Shown here: one piece after another, positions 25,049 to 34,255 of the stretch | How positions within the stretch are numbered: the first letter of the stretch is position 1 | How the letters are laid out: each line of letters begins with the position of its first letter | Source of the DNA: Elusimicrobiota bacterium | GTDB taxonomy: Bacteria > Elusimicrobiota > Elusimicrobia > UBA1565 > UBA9628 | DNA length: 64,000 nucleotides | NCBI GenBank assembly: GCA_003151975.1 | Contig: PLZD01000031.1 | Coordinates: 78,488-142,487 of the forward strand | Reading direction: 5' to 3' | Translations under genes and position numbers: made by a program | Notes under the pieces: generated by a model | What the model was told of the DNA's origin: nothing | What the model saw: only the letters and a program-made list of their open reading frames with translations | Database searches by the model: none

Positions 25049-27379
25049 ATGAAGAAGGCTACGAAGAAGGCTGCTCCGAAAGTCAAAAAGTCGGCCTCTT
25101 GGCCCGCGGCCGGCGAATGGGAGAAGTCGTTCGCGCATCTTCTGCTCAACGCCAACCCCATCCCCTCATATCTCACCGAGATCGAGAACTACAATTTCAT
25201 CGACGTCAACGAGGCCGCCGTAAGGACCTTGGGCTACTCCAGAAGTGAGCTTCTGCGCATGAAGCTCACCGACATCCGGCCGCCCGAGGACGTTCCACGG
25301 CTACTCGAGTACACGAAGACGCGCATCAAGGGTCTGACCGACGCGGGACTCTGGCGCCACAAGCTCAAGAACGGAAAAATCATCGACGTCCACGTGACCG
25401 CCTACCCGGTCGAATGGAAAGGACGCAAAGCCGTTTTCTCCATCGCTCACGACGTCTCGGAGAGCCGCCGCATCGAGAGCGAGCTTCAGGGAGCGCAGGA
25501 GGAGATCGGTGAGATCGTCAACAACGCGCCGATCATCGTCTTCGCCACGGACCTGAAAGGCGTGGTCACGCTCTGCACCGGACAGGCTCTCAGCCTGCTG
25601 GGCCGCAAGCCGGGGGAAACCGTCGGCCAGTCTCTCTTCGAACTGTACCGGGAAAATCCGAAGATGATCGCGGCGTTCCGGCGCGCGCTGGCCGGAGAGA
25701 AATTCACCGAACTGATGGAGGTCGGCGGCGCCCTCTTCAACACCCACTTCTCGCCGCACAAGGAGGAAGGCAAGCTCGCGGGTTTGATCGCCGTCGCGAC
25801 CGATTACACCGAGCGGCGGCGCGCCGACATCCTGCTGCATCAGCAGTCGGCCGCGATCAAAGCCTCCATGGACGGCATGGCCATCCATGACGCCGAGGGC
25901 CGCTTCATTTACCTCAACGACGCGCACGCACGCCTTTACGGCTACGACCGCCCGGAAGACCTCGTGGGCAAAACCTGGAAGGCTCTTTACAGCGCCGAGG
26001 AGCTCAGCCGCTTCGACAAAGTCATCATGCCGAAATTCTGGGCCGAGGGCCAATGGCGCGGCGAATCGGTCGGACGACGCCAGGACGGAAGCGTTTTCCC
26101 GCAGGAGATTTCCTTGACCCGCATCGAAGGCGGGGGGCTGGTCTGCGTCGTGCGCGACATCTCCGAGCGCAAGCGCGCCGAATCCGAACACGGCAAGCTT
26201 CTCTCGCTCGAGAAAAACGCGCGCGCCGAAGCCGAAGCGGCCAGCCGCGCCAAGGACGAATTCCTGGCGGTCGTCTCGCACGAGCTGCGCACGCCCATGA
26301 CGGCCATCCTCGGCTGGACCTGGCTGCTGCGCTCCGGCGACGTTCCCCAATCGGAGCGCAATCGCGCGCTCGAGATCATCGAGCGCAACATGAAGCTGCA
26401 GGCGCAGATCATCGAGGATTTGCTGGACCTCTCGAGCATCGTGACGGGCAAGCTGCACTTGGACGCCCGCGCCGTCGATCTGTCCTCCGTGCTTCAGGCC
26501 GCGGCCGACACGACCCGCGCCAGCGCCGACGCCAAGGCGGTCCGCATCGACATCGAATGCGACTCGTCGCTGTCGGTCTTCGGGGACCACTATCGCCTCC
26601 AGCAGGTGTTCTGGAACCTGCTTTCCAACGCGGTCAAGTTCAACAAGGATGGCGGCGCGGTCCGGGTGCGGGCCAAAGCCGAGGGCGGCTGCGCGTCCAT
26701 CACCGTGCAGGATGAGGGCTCGGGTATCGAGTCGGAGTTCCTGCCCGAGATGTTCGACCTCTTCCGTCAAGGCGAAAGCTCGCTGACGCGCCAGCACCGG
26801 GGCTTGGGCATCGGCTTGGCGATCGTCAAGCACCTCATCGAGCTGCACGGAGGCGAAGTCCGGGCCTCGAGCCCGGGACTTGGCGGCGGCTCGACCTTCA
26901 CGGTCATCTTGCCGCTCTCCAAGCCTGCCGCGGAGGGCCGACCCGCGCGCCTGCCCGCCAAGGGCTCCACGCGGCGCACCAAGCTCGAGCACACTCTCGA
27001 CGACCTCAGCATACTCGTCGTCGACGACGAGCCGGACACTCTGCAGATGATCGCGGAGCTGCTCAAGTACTGCGGCGCCCGCGTCGCCACGGCGCCGTCG
27101 GCCCCGGACGGTTTCCGCGCCCTGGTGAAATCGCGCCCCGAGCTGCTCATCTCGGACATCGCCATGCCCTCCGAGGACGGGTACTCGCTCATCCGGAAAA
27201 TCCGCGCCCTGGGTCCTACGCACGGCGGCGACGTGCTGGCGCTCGCCCTGACCGCCCGCGCCAAGGAAGAAGACCGCAACCTCGCCCTCGAGGCCGGTTT
27301 TCAAATGTACGTCTCCAAGCCAATTGAGCCGGAAGACCTGGTCGCCGCGATCCGCAACCTCGTCAAGCAGCCCCGGTAG
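25049..27379 (+). CDS. PAS-type hybrid sensor histidine kinase
   Basis: A 776-aa soluble kinase. A Lys-rich N-terminus is followed by three PAS domains (about 27-140, 150-265 and 270-385; the first has NPIPSYLTEIENYNFIDVNE), a HisKA box (VSHELRTPMTAILGW, His near 411), an HATPase domain (NLLSNAVKFN, GLGIGLAIVKHLIE) and a C-terminal receiver (VVDDEPDT, SDIAMPSEDGYS, VSKPIEP). There are no membrane segments, so the input is intracellular. It starts 28 nt after cinA. Internal phosphotransfer from His to the receiver is expected; the output is unknown. Confidence 0.93.
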   Translation: MKKATKKAAPKVKKSASWPAAGEWEKSFAHLLLNANPIPSYLTEIENYNFIDVNEAAVRTLGYSRSELLRMKLTDIRPPEDVPRLLEYTKTRIKGLTDAGLWRHKLKNGKIIDVHVTAYPVEWKGRKAVFSIAHDVSESRRIESELQGAQEEIGEIVNNAPIIVFATDLKGVVTLCTGQALSLLGRKPGETVGQSLFELYRENPKMIAAFRRALAGEKFTELMEVGGALFNTHFSPHKEEGKLAGLIAVATDYTERRRADILLHQQSAAIKASMDGMAIHDAEGRFIYLNDAHARLYGYDRPEDLVGKTWKALYSAEELSRFDKVIMPKFWAEGQWRGESVGRRQDGSVFPQEISLTRIEGGGLVCVVRDISERKRAESEHGKLLSLEKNARAEAEAASRAKDEFLAVVSHELRTPMTAILGWTWLLRSGDVPQSERNRALEIIERNMKLQAQIIEDLLDLSSIVTGKLHLDARAVDLSSVLQAAADTTRASADAKAVRIDIECDSSLSVFGDHYRLQQVFWNLLSNAVKFNKDGGAVRVRAKAEGGCASITVQDEGSGIESEFLPEMFDLFRQGESSLTRQHRGLGIGLAIVKHLIELHGGEVRASSPGLGGGSTFTVILPLSKPAAEGRPARLPAKGSTRRTKLEHTLDDLSILVVDDEPDTLQMIAELLKYCGARVATAPSAPDGFRALVKSRPELLISDIAMPSEDGYSLIRKIRALGPTHGGDVLALALTARAKEEDRNLALEAGFQMYVSKPIEPEDLVAAIRNLVKQPR

Positions 27380-27397
27380 GGCCGCTCCTGCGCGAGT

Positions 27398-27427
27398 TTG
27401 ACACGCGCCCCTTCTACTTAATATAAT
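27398..27427 (+). promoter_or_regulatory. rpsO-pnp promoter
   Basis: TTGACA (27398-27403), 18-nt spacer, TATAAT (27422-27427): both boxes are perfect. Only 6 nt separate the -10 from the rpsO ATG, so the message should start at the ATG itself. Confidence 0.85.
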
Positions 27428-27433
27428 GCTTCT

Positions 27434-27700
27434 ATGATAACGAAAGAAAACACGAACGAAATTCTGAAGAAATTCTCAAAGCATCCCGGAGACACCGGGA
27501 GCGCCCAAGTGCAGATCGCGCTCTTGACCGAGCGCATCAAGGCTCTCTCCGGCCATCTCAAGGGCCATAAGAAGGATTATTCCACGCAGCTCGGCCTCCT
27601 CAAGCTCGTCAGCCAGCGCCGCCGCCTGCTCACCTACCTCAAGAAAACCGATCTTGAAGCCTACGGCAACGTCATCAAGCAGCTCGACCTGAGGAAATAA
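27434..27700 (+). CDS. rpsO: 30S ribosomal protein S15
   Basis: An 88-aa protein with family features: HPGDTGSAQVQIALLTERI, LSGHLKGHKKDYSTQLGLL and SQRRRLLTYLKK. It binds 16S rRNA and helps nucleate the platform of the small subunit. A perfect promoter ends 6 nt before the ATG, so this major housekeeping message is predicted to be leaderless. pnp follows 4 nt after the stop, the common rpsO-pnp pairing. Confidence 0.97.
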   Translation: MITKENTNEILKKFSKHPGDTGSAQVQIALLTERIKALSGHLKGHKKDYSTQLGLLKLVSQRRRLLTYLKKTDLEAYGNVIKQLDLRK

Positions 27701-27704
27701 CCAG

Positions 27705-29918
27705 ATGGCCTTCCAACAGAAGATCACCCTACAGGAAACTGTAGGCGGCAAGACCATTTCTATTCAGACCGGCACGATCGCCAAGCAGGCGGGCGGCTCG
27801 GTCACGACACACCTCGGCGAGACGGTCACTCTCTCGGCCGCCACGGCCAACCCCCAGCCCAAGGAAATCAGCTTCGTTCCGCTGACCTCCGACTACCGCG
27901 AGCGCACCTACGCGGCGGGGCGGATTCCCGGCGGCTTCTTCAAGCGCGAGGCTCGTCCCCGCGACAAGGAGACTTTGACGGCGCGCCTGATCGACCGCCC
28001 GATCCGGCCGCTGTTCCCGGAAGGCTGGAACTTCGAGACCATGGTGCAAACCATCGTCATGTCCACCGACCTTCAAAACGACTCCGATGTCATCGCGATC
28101 ACCGGCGCCTCCTGCGCGCTGCTGCTCTCCGACATCCCGTGGAACGGCCCCGTCTCGGCCGTGCGCATCGGACGCCTCAACGGCGCCTTCGTCCTGTTCC
28201 CGACGTTCGAGGAACGCGAGACCATGGAGCTCGAGCTCGTCGTCGCCGGCAAGAAGGGCGCTCTGCTGATGGTCGAAGGCTCGGCCTTGGAAGTCAGCGA
28301 GGAAGTCTTCGTCGAGGCCTTGACCATCGCATCGGAAGCCATCGACAAGCTTTGCGACCTTCAGCTCAAGGTCGTCGCCGAATCCGAGAAATCCGGCCGC
28401 AAGGTCGCCAAGCGGGTTCACAAGCCCGTCGAGATCCCCAAGCACATCGAGGATTACGTCACATCGAAGATCCTCGAGCCCATCAAGCAGGGGCTGCGCG
28501 CCAAGCTCGACAAGCACGGCCTCGACGCCGTCATCAAGGGCGTCAAGGAACCGCTCAAGCTCGAGCTCGCGGAAAAGGGCAAGACCGACGCGCAATGGAC
28601 GGGCGGCGAGAAGTGGGTCGGACCGATCACCGAGAACATCCTTTATAAGGAGTCGCGCGCGCTGACGCTCGACGCCAAGCAGCGGCCCGACGGCCGCGGC
28701 TTCGAGGAGATTCGACCGATCACCATCCAGCTGCCGATCTTCCCTCGGGTCCACGGCTCGGTGCTCTTCACGCGCGGTCAGACTCAGGCGCTCTGCACGG
28801 CCACGCTGGGAACGCCCGGCGACATGCAGATTATGGACGTGCTCGAAGGCGAGTACAAGGAGCGCTTCATGCTCCACTACAACTTCCCGGCCTTCTCGGT
28901 CGGCGAAGTGCGGCCCGAGCGCGGCCCCGGACGCCGCGAGATCGGACACGGCGCGCTCGCGCGCCGCTCATTGGCGGCGCTCTTGCCCGCCGACGACGCG
29001 TTCCCGTACACCCTGCGCGTGGTGTCCGAGATCACCGAATCCAACGGCTCCTCATCGATGGCGTCGGTCTGCGGCGGTTCTTTGGCGCTGATGGACGCGG
29101 GCGTGCCGATGAAGGCCGCCTGCGCCGGAATCGCGATGGGCTTGGTGCTCGAAGGCTCCAAGCACGCCGTGCTCACCGACATCGCCGGCATCGAGGACCA
29201 CAACGGCGACATGGACTTCAAGGTCGCCGGTTCCCGCCAGGGCATCACCGGCTTCCAGATGGACATGAAGATCGAAGGGCTTTCCATCGCCATCATGAAG
29301 GAAGCCCTCGATCAGGCCAAACGCGGACGCCTGTTCATCCTCGATAAGATGGACGCGGCCCTGCCCGAGCACCGCAAGGAACTCTCGCAGTACGCGCCGC
29401 GCCTGTTCCGCCTGCAGATCCCGGTCGATAAGATCGGAGCTCTCATCGGCCCCGGCGGCAAGAACATCCGCCGCCTCATCGAGACCTACGGCGTCTCGGT
29501 CGACGTCGAGGACGACGGTTCCGTGTACATCGCGGGCACCGATCCGCTGGGCTGCGACCAGGCGCGAGCCGAAGTCGAAGCTCTCACGCTCGAGGCCGAA
29601 GTCGGCAAGATCTACAAGGGCCACGTCGTCTCCATCAAGGAGTTCGGCGCCTTCGTCGAGATCTTCCCGGGCAAGGAAGGCCTGCTCCACATCTCCCAGA
29701 TCGACGTCAAGCGCGTCAACCGCGTCGAAGACGTCCTCAAGGAAGGCGACGAGGTCGAGGTCAAGTGCCTCGAGATCGACGGCGACGGGAAGATCCGCTT
29801 GTCGCGCAAAGCGGTTCTTTCTCCCGGCTCCGAAGGTCCGCTCGAACCCCGCCCTCCCCGCCGCGAAGGCGCAGGCGGCGGCCGCGGCGGCAGTCGCGGC
29901 GGCGGCGGCAGACGCTAA
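27705..29918 (+). CDS. pnp: Polyribonucleotide nucleotidyltransferase (PNPase)
   Basis: A 737-aa protein with two RNase PH domains (residues about 10-140 and 320-545; TLSAATANP, RPDGRGFEEIRPI, SSMASVCGGSLALMDAGVP), a KH domain (IGALIGPGGKNIRRLIETYG) and an S1 domain (GKIYKGHVVSIKEFGAFVEI). The Gly/Arg-rich tail is probably an RNA-binding extension. It degrades RNA 3' to 5' using phosphate. It starts 4 nt after rpsO. A stable hairpin lies in the first codons. Confidence 0.97.
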   Translation: MAFQQKITLQETVGGKTISIQTGTIAKQAGGSVTTHLGETVTLSAATANPQPKEISFVPLTSDYRERTYAAGRIPGGFFKREARPRDKETLTARLIDRPIRPLFPEGWNFETMVQTIVMSTDLQNDSDVIAITGASCALLLSDIPWNGPVSAVRIGRLNGAFVLFPTFEERETMELELVVAGKKGALLMVEGSALEVSEEVFVEALTIASEAIDKLCDLQLKVVAESEKSGRKVAKRVHKPVEIPKHIEDYVTSKILEPIKQGLRAKLDKHGLDAVIKGVKEPLKLELAEKGKTDAQWTGGEKWVGPITENILYKESRALTLDAKQRPDGRGFEEIRPITIQLPIFPRVHGSVLFTRGQTQALCTATLGTPGDMQIMDVLEGEYKERFMLHYNFPAFSVGEVRPERGPGRREIGHGALARRSLAALLPADDAFPYTLRVVSEITESNGSSSMASVCGGSLALMDAGVPMKAACAGIAMGLVLEGSKHAVLTDIAGIEDHNGDMDFKVAGSRQGITGFQMDMKIEGLSIAIMKEALDQAKRGRLFILDKMDAALPEHRKELSQYAPRLFRLQIPVDKIGALIGPGGKNIRRLIETYGVSVDVEDDGSVYIAGTDPLGCDQARAEVEALTLEAEVGKIYKGHVVSIKEFGAFVEIFPGKEGLLHISQIDVKRVNRVEDVLKEGDEVEVKCLEIDGDGKIRLSRKAVLSPGSEGPLEPRPPRREGAGGGRGGSRGGGGRR
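27728..27745 (+). promoter_or_regulatory. Hairpin in the first codons of pnp
   Basis: CCTACAG-GAAA-CTGTAGG forms a perfect 7-bp stem closed by a GNRA tetraloop, 23 nt after the pnp ATG. Because rpsO and pnp nearly touch, there is no room for an intergenic control element, and this position could serve that role. Confidence 0.45.
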
Positions 29919-29927
29919 GCTCGGACC

Positions 29928-30416
29928 ATGGCCAAGAAAACTTCTCCAGCGCCCGCGTCGTCCAACGGAGTTCTGCCGAAGCTCAAGGCCGTTTACGAGT
30001 TCATGACCTCCAATAATCTGGAGGTCCTCGAGCTCGACGAAGCCGGCACGCACCTCAAAATGGTGCGGCGCAAAGCCGTCGCTCCGATGCCGGTACCCGT
30101 CCCGGTCATGATGACCGGGACGGTACCGGTCGCGGCATCGGCTCCTGGCGGCGGGGCGGCTCCCGCCGCGCCGGCGGGGACGACGGTCAAGTCGAGCATG
30201 ATGGGCATCTTCTATCGCGCGCCCTCGCCGTCGAGCCCTCCGTTCGTCAAGGAGGGGGAAACGGTCAAGCCCGGACAAATCCTCTGCATGATCGAGGCCA
30301 TGAAAGTCTTCAACGAGATCAAGGCCGAATACCCCTGCACGATCCTCAAGGTCCTTCTGGAGAACGGCAAGCCCGTCAAGGCGGGCCAGGACCTGATTCT
30401 AGTTCAGCGAGCGTAG
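29928..30416 (+). CDS. accB: Biotin carboxyl carrier protein of acetyl-CoA carboxylase
   Basis: A 162-aa protein with an N-terminal helix region, an Ala/Pro-rich flexible linker (residues about 48-83) and a C-terminal biotinyl domain. The biotin-accepting Lys is in CMIEAMKVFNEI (Lys about 126). It carries carboxybiotin between carboxylase subunits in fatty acid synthesis. The biotin carboxylase gene accC, often next door, is not in the window. It sits between pnp and ftsK with gaps of 9 and 7 nt. Confidence 0.93.
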   Translation: MAKKTSPAPASSNGVLPKLKAVYEFMTSNNLEVLELDEAGTHLKMVRRKAVAPMPVPVPVMMTGTVPVAASAPGGGAAPAAPAGTTVKSSMMGIFYRAPSPSSPPFVKEGETVKPGQILCMIEAMKVFNEIKAEYPCTILKVLLENGKPVKAGQDLILVQRA

Positions 30417-30423
30417 CGCCCAC

Positions 30424-32646
30424 ATGCGCCGCGCTTACGCCAAGGGGTCGAAGAGCTCCAAGGGCAAGCGCAGCAATGTGTTTCTGTCCATCCTCTCTTC
30501 GGCGCTTCCCATCCTGGTCGCCGTCGGCCTGCTGTACCTGGGATGGCTTCTTCTGGTGCCCGCGTCCTCGGGAGCGTTGGGCCAACTGATCTTCGACCGG
30601 CTCTTCGGTCTTCTTGGGGTCTGCGCCTATCCGCTGCCGCTGCTGCTCGGCTACGCCGCGGGGCGCTTCTTCTTCGGCAAGCCCGAGGGGCGCATCATCG
30701 CCTCGCTGTTTTGCGCGTTGTCGCTGCTCGCCGCCGCGGCGCTTCTGGCGACGATCGCCCCCGTCTTCTCCGCGCAAGCGGTCTCGGCCGGCGGCGCCAT
30801 GGGTGCTGCGATTTCGGGAGCGTTGTCCGGCAGCGTCGGCGCGTTCGGCTCGTTCGTCCTGAGCCTCGCCGCCCTGCTCGTCAGCCTGCAAATCGTGTTC
30901 GGCATACCGTGGGTGCGGCTGGCCTCCGAGTTCGGACGCGTTTTGAAGGAGGACTACCAGAGCTGGCAGCGCTCGCGCAAAGACCTTTCGACTCAACTCG
31001 CGCAAGCTCGCGCCAGCGGCCCGATCGCCTCGCCCGCGCCGACGAAAGCCTCGGTGCCGGTGGCGGAACCGGAACCGCCGCGCGAAATCAGACCGGGCGA
31101 CGAAAAGCCCAAGGATAGAAAACCCAAAGTCGAGGCGCGTCCTCTTCCGCCGCCGGCGGGCTCACCCTACACCGATTACAAACTGCCCTCCGTCGAACTG
31201 CTCAAGCCCCGGCCGGCCGCGCGGGACACCGGCAAGCCGACGGAAGCCGAGATCCAGTCCGCGATCTCCTCGCTGGAGACGACGCTCAAGAATTTCGGCA
31301 TCGAGGCCCGCGTCTCGGGCTACGCCCCCGGCCCCGTGATCACGCGCTACGAGCTTGCACCCGCGCCCGGCGTCAAGGTCAGCTCGATCGTCGCGCTCGA
31401 GAACGACATCGCGCTCGCGATGCGCGCCAAGGGCATCAGGATCATCGCTCCGATTCCGGGAAAAGCCGCGGTGGGCATCGAGATACCGAATCAGCGGCCC
31501 GCGATGGTCGTGCTGCGGGAACTCCTCGAGAGCCCGGCCCTGCCGATGGGCGCTCCGCTGCTGAGCTTCGGCCTCGGCTTGTCCGCCGCGGGCGAGGCGC
31601 TGTCTTCGGACCTTCAGAAGATGCCGCACCTGCTCGTCGCCGGCGCGACGAATTCCGGGAAGTCGGTCATGATCCACTCGCTGATCCTCTCGATCCTGTT
31701 CCGCGCGCGGCCCGACGAGGTCAAGTTCTTGATGATCGACCCCAAGCGCCTCGAGCTGACTTTCTACGACGGCATCCCGCACCTCTTCGACCCGACGACG
31801 GCCGCCGAGCGCGTGGCCGTGATCACCAACTCCAAGGACGCGGCCAAATCCCTCAACGCGCTCGTGCGCCTCATGGAGAAGCGCTACGAGCGCTTCCAGC
31901 TTTTCGGCGTGCGCAACATCGACTCCTACAACCGCGAGGCCGACAAGCGCGGCCAGCCGCGCGAATTTTTCATCGTCGTCGTCATCGATGAGCTCGCCGA
32001 CCTCATGCTCGTGGCCCAGGACACCGTCGAGGACTCGATCCAGCGTCTAACGCAGATGGCGCGCGCCGTGGGCATCCACCTCGTGCTCGCCACGCAGCGC
32101 CCGTCGGTCGACGTCATCACGGGCGTCATCAAGGCGAACCTGCCTTGCCGCATCGCGCTGCAGGTGATCTCGAAGATCGACTCGAAGGTCATTCTCGACG
32201 GCAGCGGCGCCGAGACCCTGCAGGGCAAGGGCGACATGCTTTATCTCGGCGCGGGAATGCAGAAGGCCGAGCGCTGCCAGGGCGCCTATGTCGGCGAGGA
32301 TGAGATCAACGCGGTCTCGGCGTATCTTAAATCGCAGGGCAAGCCCGAGTATCCGATGCTCGAGACGATGGCGAAATCCGCCGAGGCGGACCTCTCCTCC
32401 TTCGGAGTCGATCCGCTCGAGTTCTCGCAGGCGCTCAAGCTCGTGCTCGAGCGCCGGCGCGTGTCGCAGGACCTCTTGAAATCCCAGTTCGGCTCGTCGG
32501 CGCGCGCGACGAACTTGCTCTCCGCGCTCGAAGTCAAAGGGCTGATCAACAAGCCCGAGGGCACCAATCGTTGGGACATCCACTTCGACCAAATCGAGGA
32601 CTATCTGCGTCAGCATTTCCCGCAGGTCCCGATCGACAACAAATGA
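30424..32646 (+). CDS. ftsK: DNA translocase FtsK
   Basis: A 740-aa protein. The N-terminal 170 residues hold about four membrane segments that tether it to the septum. A proline-rich linker (about 195-250) precedes the motor: Walker A GATNSGKSVM near residue 406, Walker B VVVIDELADLM, and the family string RPSVDVITGVIKANLPCRIA. A C-terminal winged-helix gamma domain (RRVSQDLLKSQFGSSARATN) would read KOPS-like sites. It clears and aligns chromosome ends at division. The stop overlaps lolA by 4 nt. Confidence 0.95.
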   Translation: MRRAYAKGSKSSKGKRSNVFLSILSSALPILVAVGLLYLGWLLLVPASSGALGQLIFDRLFGLLGVCAYPLPLLLGYAAGRFFFGKPEGRIIASLFCALSLLAAAALLATIAPVFSAQAVSAGGAMGAAISGALSGSVGAFGSFVLSLAALLVSLQIVFGIPWVRLASEFGRVLKEDYQSWQRSRKDLSTQLAQARASGPIASPAPTKASVPVAEPEPPREIRPGDEKPKDRKPKVEARPLPPPAGSPYTDYKLPSVELLKPRPAARDTGKPTEAEIQSAISSLETTLKNFGIEARVSGYAPGPVITRYELAPAPGVKVSSIVALENDIALAMRAKGIRIIAPIPGKAAVGIEIPNQRPAMVVLRELLESPALPMGAPLLSFGLGLSAAGEALSSDLQKMPHLLVAGATNSGKSVMIHSLILSILFRARPDEVKFLMIDPKRLELTFYDGIPHLFDPTTAAERVAVITNSKDAAKSLNALVRLMEKRYERFQLFGVRNIDSYNREADKRGQPREFFIVVVIDELADLMLVAQDTVEDSIQRLTQMARAVGIHLVLATQRPSVDVITGVIKANLPCRIALQVISKIDSKVILDGSGAETLQGKGDMLYLGAGMQKAERCQGAYVGEDEINAVSAYLKSQGKPEYPMLETMAKSAEADLSSFGVDPLEFSQALKLVLERRRVSQDLLKSQFGSSARATNLLSALEVKGLINKPEGTNRWDIHFDQIEDYLRQHFPQVPIDNK

Positions 32647-33425
32647 GACTCGGACTCGCCGCGGCCGCCTTGCTCGCGCCCTGTCTCGCGTGGAGCGCTC
32701 CCGTCGGAAAGACCATCCATAAGAATCGTCAAGCTGCTGCGCCCGCTGCCTCAAAATCGAGCGCCACTGCGGAAGGCCTACCGTTGCTCGCGCCGCCGAC
32801 GGGGCCGATCACCGTCGAGCTCGTCACGCGCCGATTCGAACAATTCGACACGACGGTCAACACGCTGAGCGCTGATTTCCGGCAAGTCGTGCGCTGGGAC
32901 GAGTCGGGCGTCCAACAGGCCGTGGAGGGCTCGCTCGAATTTCACAAGCCGAATCTCTTGCGCATCGAGCACCGGCTGCCCGAAAACCAGACGATTATCG
33001 CCGACGGCAACTGGCTGTGGGTCTGGCGCAAGGAAACCAACCAGGTCGTGCAGACGAAGCTCGAGGACTGGAAGAAATCCGAGCCCGTCGCCCAGGCGCT
33101 GCTCGACTTCGGCAACTACGCGCAGCTCTTGAAGACCTACTCGGTCGCCATCGGCACGGTCTCCGCGCCGGGCGCCGACGGCCACCGAAGCTTCGAGGTC
33201 GTACTCAAGCCCAAGGACAAGCCGGCCCAGTTCACTTTGACCATGCGCCTGAGCACCGCCGATTTCTTTCCGGCGCAGACCGAACTGCGCGTGGGCGGTG
33301 TGCTCGTGCGCTCGCTGTTCACCGGCATCCGCTACAATCCCGCGCTCAAAGACAGCCGCTTCCAATTCACGCCCCCGGCCGACGCGGACGTATTTCAAAA
33401 CTTCAAGCCGCCGAGGACGGAATAA
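32643..33425 (+). CDS. lolA: LolA-type outer-membrane lipoprotein carrier
   Basis: A 260-aa protein with a signal peptide (MRLGLAAAALLAPCLAWSA) and a LolA-like half-barrel: RFEQFDTTVNTLSADFRQVV, EGSLEFHKPNLLRIEH, IIADGNWLWVWRKETNQVVQ. It is predicted to ferry lipoproteins across the periplasm, which implies an outer membrane. ATG at 32643 overlaps the ftsK stop (ATGA); ftsK-lolA adjacency also occurs in E. coli. The region after the signal peptide is Ala/Ser-rich and longer than usual. Confidence 0.88.
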   Translation: MRLGLAAAALLAPCLAWSAPVGKTIHKNRQAAAPAASKSSATAEGLPLLAPPTGPITVELVTRRFEQFDTTVNTLSADFRQVVRWDESGVQQAVEGSLEFHKPNLLRIEHRLPENQTIIADGNWLWVWRKETNQVVQTKLEDWKKSEPVAQALLDFGNYAQLLKTYSVAIGTVSAPGADGHRSFEVVLKPKDKPAQFTLTMRLSTADFFPAQTELRVGGVLVRSLFTGIRYNPALKDSRFQFTPPADADVFQNFKPPRTE

Positions 33426-33426
33426 G

Positions 33427-34254
33427 ATGATCCCGAATCCGAGCAACGATCCTTTGAGGCGTCTTCATTCGCCCTTGGTCCCCGAGATTAAGGCCGAGAT
33501 CGGCGGCGCGCTGAAAGCCGCGAGGCTCAAGAAGGGCCAAACGCTGGAAGCCGTGGGACAGCAGACGCGCATCTCCAAGCGGTTCCTCGAGGCTCTCGAG
33601 GATAATCGATTCGAGGAATTCCCGGCCTTGGCTTATCTCCGGGGCTTCCTCAAAAGCTATTGCGACTACCTAGACCTCGACTCCGAGGCCTACTGGCGGG
33701 CGATCCAGTCGGACGCGCCCGCCGCCGAGAAGCCAAAGGATGCGCCCGCGGTTTCCGCGGCGCCGACGAGACCCGCGCAGGCCTCCAAGCCGGCCGCGGC
33801 CCACGCCGCGGCGCACGGGGCGCCGCATCACGGCGCTCCTTCGACGGCGCAGGAGCATCACGAGCCGGACGCTTCCGCCGTGCTGCGCGCCGCCGCCTTC
33901 GCGCTTGTCCTGGCCGTGGCGGTGGGCGTGGTCCTAAGCCGAAGGGCCCCCGTGCCGAGCCGCGAGAGCGAGCCCGTTCCCGCCTTATCGACCGTGCTTT
34001 CGCCCGTGCATCAGACCATCGCGCCGCGCCTGGTCGTCGAATTCCGCGCGGACGCCTGGCTCAGCGTGAGCGCCGATGGGCGGCCGCTGTTCGAAGGAAG
34101 AGCTCCGAAGAACGCCCGGCAGGAATGGACGGCCAGGAAGACCTTCTCGCTGAGGACTCCGACGCCGGACGCTCTGCAATTGACGCTCGACGGAAAGCGC
34201 TTCGCCCTGCCGGCTCCGGACGCCGCGGGCGCTTTCAACATCGAGTCGCAGTGA
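33427..34254 (+). CDS. RodZ-like helix-turn-helix membrane protein
   Basis: A 275-aa protein. The N-terminal helix-turn-helix of the RodZ/Xre kind (GGALKAARLKKGQTLEAVGQ, LEALEDNRFEEFPALAYLRG) is followed by an Ala/Pro/His-rich linker, one membrane segment near residues 155-175 (AFALVLAVAVGVVLS) and a periplasmic domain of DUF4115 type. RodZ links MreB filaments to the cell-wall machinery. It starts 1 nt after lolA and precedes pgsA, a neighbourhood often seen for rodZ-like genes. Confidence 0.85.
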   Translation: MIPNPSNDPLRRLHSPLVPEIKAEIGGALKAARLKKGQTLEAVGQQTRISKRFLEALEDNRFEEFPALAYLRGFLKSYCDYLDLDSEAYWRAIQSDAPAAEKPKDAPAVSAAPTRPAQASKPAAAHAAAHGAPHHGAPSTAQEHHEPDASAVLRAAAFALVLAVAVGVVLSRRAPVPSRESEPVPALSTVLSPVHQTIAPRLVVEFRADAWLSVSADGRPLFEGRAPKNARQEWTARKTFSLRTPTPDALQLTLDGKRFALPAPDAAGAFNIESQ

Positions 34255-34255
34255 G

